Assembly: GCF_003049685.1 (NCBI RefSeq)
Contig: NZ_PYSY02000001.1
Location: 1,240,001 to 1,304,000, forward strand
Direction of reading: 5' to 3'
Source: Brucella pituitosa
GTDB taxonomy: Bacteria > Pseudomonadota > Alphaproteobacteria > Rhizobiales > Rhizobiaceae
Length of the DNA: 64,000 bases
Part shown: piece after piece, positions 62,864 to 64,000 of the stretch
Numbering within the stretch: the stretch's first letter is position 1
Layout of the letters: the number at the start of each line of letters is the position of its first letter
Notes under the pieces: model-generated
Database searches by the model: none
What the model was told of the DNA's origin: nothing
The model's input: only the letters and a program-made list of their open reading frames with translations
Made by a program: the position numbers and the translations under genes

Positions 62864-64000
62864 TTATTTCAACATCGAGCCCGTTTGTTGACGCCGGCTA
62901 TGCCAGCTGAATACCTCTTCCAGAAGGTGAGGGGTGTGCCCACCCCGGCTGCAGGCACGCTCAAAATAATCGTTAAGCTGATCGCGATAATCCGGATGAG
63001 CGCAATTGTTGATAATCAGCTTTGCCCGTTCACGTGGCGCAAGGCCACGAAGATCTGCCAGACCTTGTTCGGTCACGAGAATATCCACATCGTGTTCGGT
63101 ATGATCGACATGTGTCACCATCGGAACAATCGACGATATCGCACCATTTTTGGCTTCGGATTTACTGACGAAGATAGAAATATAAGCGTTGCGCGCAAAA
63201 TCGCCTGAACCACCAATACCATTCATCATGTGCGTACCGCCCACATGGGTCGAATTGACATTCCCGTAAATATCGAACTCAAGAGCGGTGTTGATACCGA
63301 TAATGCCAAGACGACGGATGACCTCGGGGTGATTGCTGATCTCTTGCGGGCGCAGGATCAGTTTATCGCGATAGCGATCGATGTTGTTGAAGACCCGCTC
63401 ACCACAAGCAGGGCTCAATGTAATCGAAGAACCTGACGCGTAATCGAGTTTACCAGCATCGAACAGATCGAAGGTGCTGTCCTGCAGCACTTCACTATAC
63501 ATACGCAGATTATGGAACGGACTTTCGGCAAAGCCATTGAGAACCGCGTTCGCGATTGTGCCGATACCGGCCTGCAAGGGATTAAGCGTCAGATCGAGAC
63601 GGCCCGCCTCCACTTCGTTCAAAAGAAACTGGATGAGGTGCGAAGCAATCGCAATTGTCTCACCATCTGCAGGCTCTACGGTTGAAGCGCTATCATTTTC
63701 CTGCGTGATGACGATGCCGGCAATCTTCTCCGGCGGAATAGGTATATATGGAAGGCCGACACGGCTGTCACAGGCTGTGACCGGAATTGGATCGCGGGAA
63801 GGGCGCTTCGTCGGTATATAGACGTCATGTAATCCCTCAAGAGCCAATGGCTGGTTCAGATTGACCTCAACAATCACTTTCTCGGCAAGAATCGCAAAAC
63901 TGGCCGAATTACCGATGGATGTTGTGGGAATAATCCCGCCATTTTCGGTGATAGCAAGCGCCTCGACGACAGCGTAATCGATAGGGCCAATCTGGTTGGA
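62864..64000 (-). CDS. Acetyl-CoA hydrolase/succinyl-CoA:acetate CoA-transferase family protein (5' end outside window)
   Basis: The frame is open through the window end (379 codons visible; no start is required inside the window). It contains PIDYAVVEALAITENGGIIP at the N-terminal side, GRLDLTLNPLQAGIGTIANAVLNG in part, GGTHMMNGIGGSGDFARNAY, VTEQGLADLRGLAPRERAKLI, and the C-terminal NCAHPDYRDQLNDYFERA. These are features of the Cat1/AarC/Ach1 family (about 500 aa), which shuttles CoA between acetyl-, succinyl- or propionyl-CoA and free acids. Which acids are used cannot be told. Confidence 0.9.
   Translation of the reverse strand, partial: SNQIGPIDYAVVEALAITENGGIIPTTSIGNSASFAILAEKVIVEVNLNQPLALEGLHDVYIPTKRPSRDPIPVTACDSRVGLPYIPIPPEKIAGIVITQENDSASTVEPADGETIAIASHLIQFLLNEVEAGRLDLTLNPLQAGIGTIANAVLNGFAESPFHNLRMYSEVLQDSTFDLFDAGKLDYASGSSITLSPACGERVFNNIDRYRDKLILRPQEISNHPEVIRRLGIIGINTALEFDIYGNVNSTHVGGTHMMNGIGGSGDFARNAYISIFVSKSEAKNGAISSIVPMVTHVDHTEHDVDILVTEQGLADLRGLAPRERAKLIINNCAHPDYRDQLNDYFERACSRGGHTPHLLEEVFSWHSRRQQTGSMLK

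Overview
The window looks like chromosomal DNA of a Brucellaceae alphaproteobacterium, close to Ochrobactrum/Brucella. The gene set is typical of that family: CckA, a DksA with a single cysteine, B12-dependent NrdJ, a plcP-like/GT4 lipid-remodelling pair, an MCE lipid transporter with a STAS-fused permease, and a FliO-like protein. About 105-bp palindromic intergenic repeats of the Bru-RS/RIME kind occur several times. No rRNA, CRISPR array or transposase gene was seen.

Layout. 1-6.5 kb: malic enzyme (3' end cut by the window edge), a short citrate synthase, the metallophosphoesterase/glycosyltransferase pair, and a dipeptide epimerase-type enolase. 6.5-10.4 kb: a four-gene MCE/Mla-type lipid ABC transporter operon. 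10.7-15.8 kb: one very large membrane-anchored coiled-coil protein. 16-20.4 kb: a [2Fe-2S] ferredoxin, an unusually short ferredoxin reductase-like flavoprotein, a DUF922 protein, and the folP-folB-folK operon. 20.7-24.7 kb: the YcjF/YcjX-like pair, a SixA-like phosphatase, and DksA. 24.8-33.7 kb: FliO-like protein, CckA, a BaiN-like flavoprotein, a serine hydrolase, an MscS-family channel, and a PRC-barrel protein. 33.8-42.5 kb: NrdJ, an I78-type lipoprotein, a NUDIX hydrolase, Gpt, a universal stress protein, and a CinA-like protein. 42.7 kb: tRNA-Leu(UAA).

A genomic island of about 11.6 kb is integrated in the 3' end of that tRNA, bounded by an 18-bp direct repeat (42778-42795 and 54416-54433). 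It carries a tyrosine integrase, a small membrane protein, a large protein resembling the T7 gp15 internal virion protein, RNase H, a Rha/antirepressor region split by a frameshift, a winged-helix regulator, a PD-(D/E)XK-like nuclease and a serine recombinase. At its right end are a TIR (CAP12-like) protein gene with two A-run frameshifts, a DUF2293 protein and an ApeA-like HEPN protein. Four copies of a motif very close to the T3/T7 single-subunit RNA polymerase promoter lie in two tandem pairs. One pair precedes the gp15-like gene. The other precedes an AT-rich, palindrome-rich segment arranged like the T7 primary origin. No single-subunit RNA polymerase, capsid, portal or terminase gene is present. 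The element is therefore either a satellite that depends on a T7-like phage or the remnant of an integrated T7-like prophage, with probable anti-phage cargo.

Right of the island the chromosome resumes with threonine dehydratase, a DEAD-box helicase, a cysteine synthase-alanyl-tRNA editing-sulfurtransferase-GNAT run, a diguanylate cyclase, a MITE-like element, a small membrane protein, and an acetyl-CoA hydrolase/transferase cut by the window end.

All function calls are made by reading motifs and remembered families. No database search was run.
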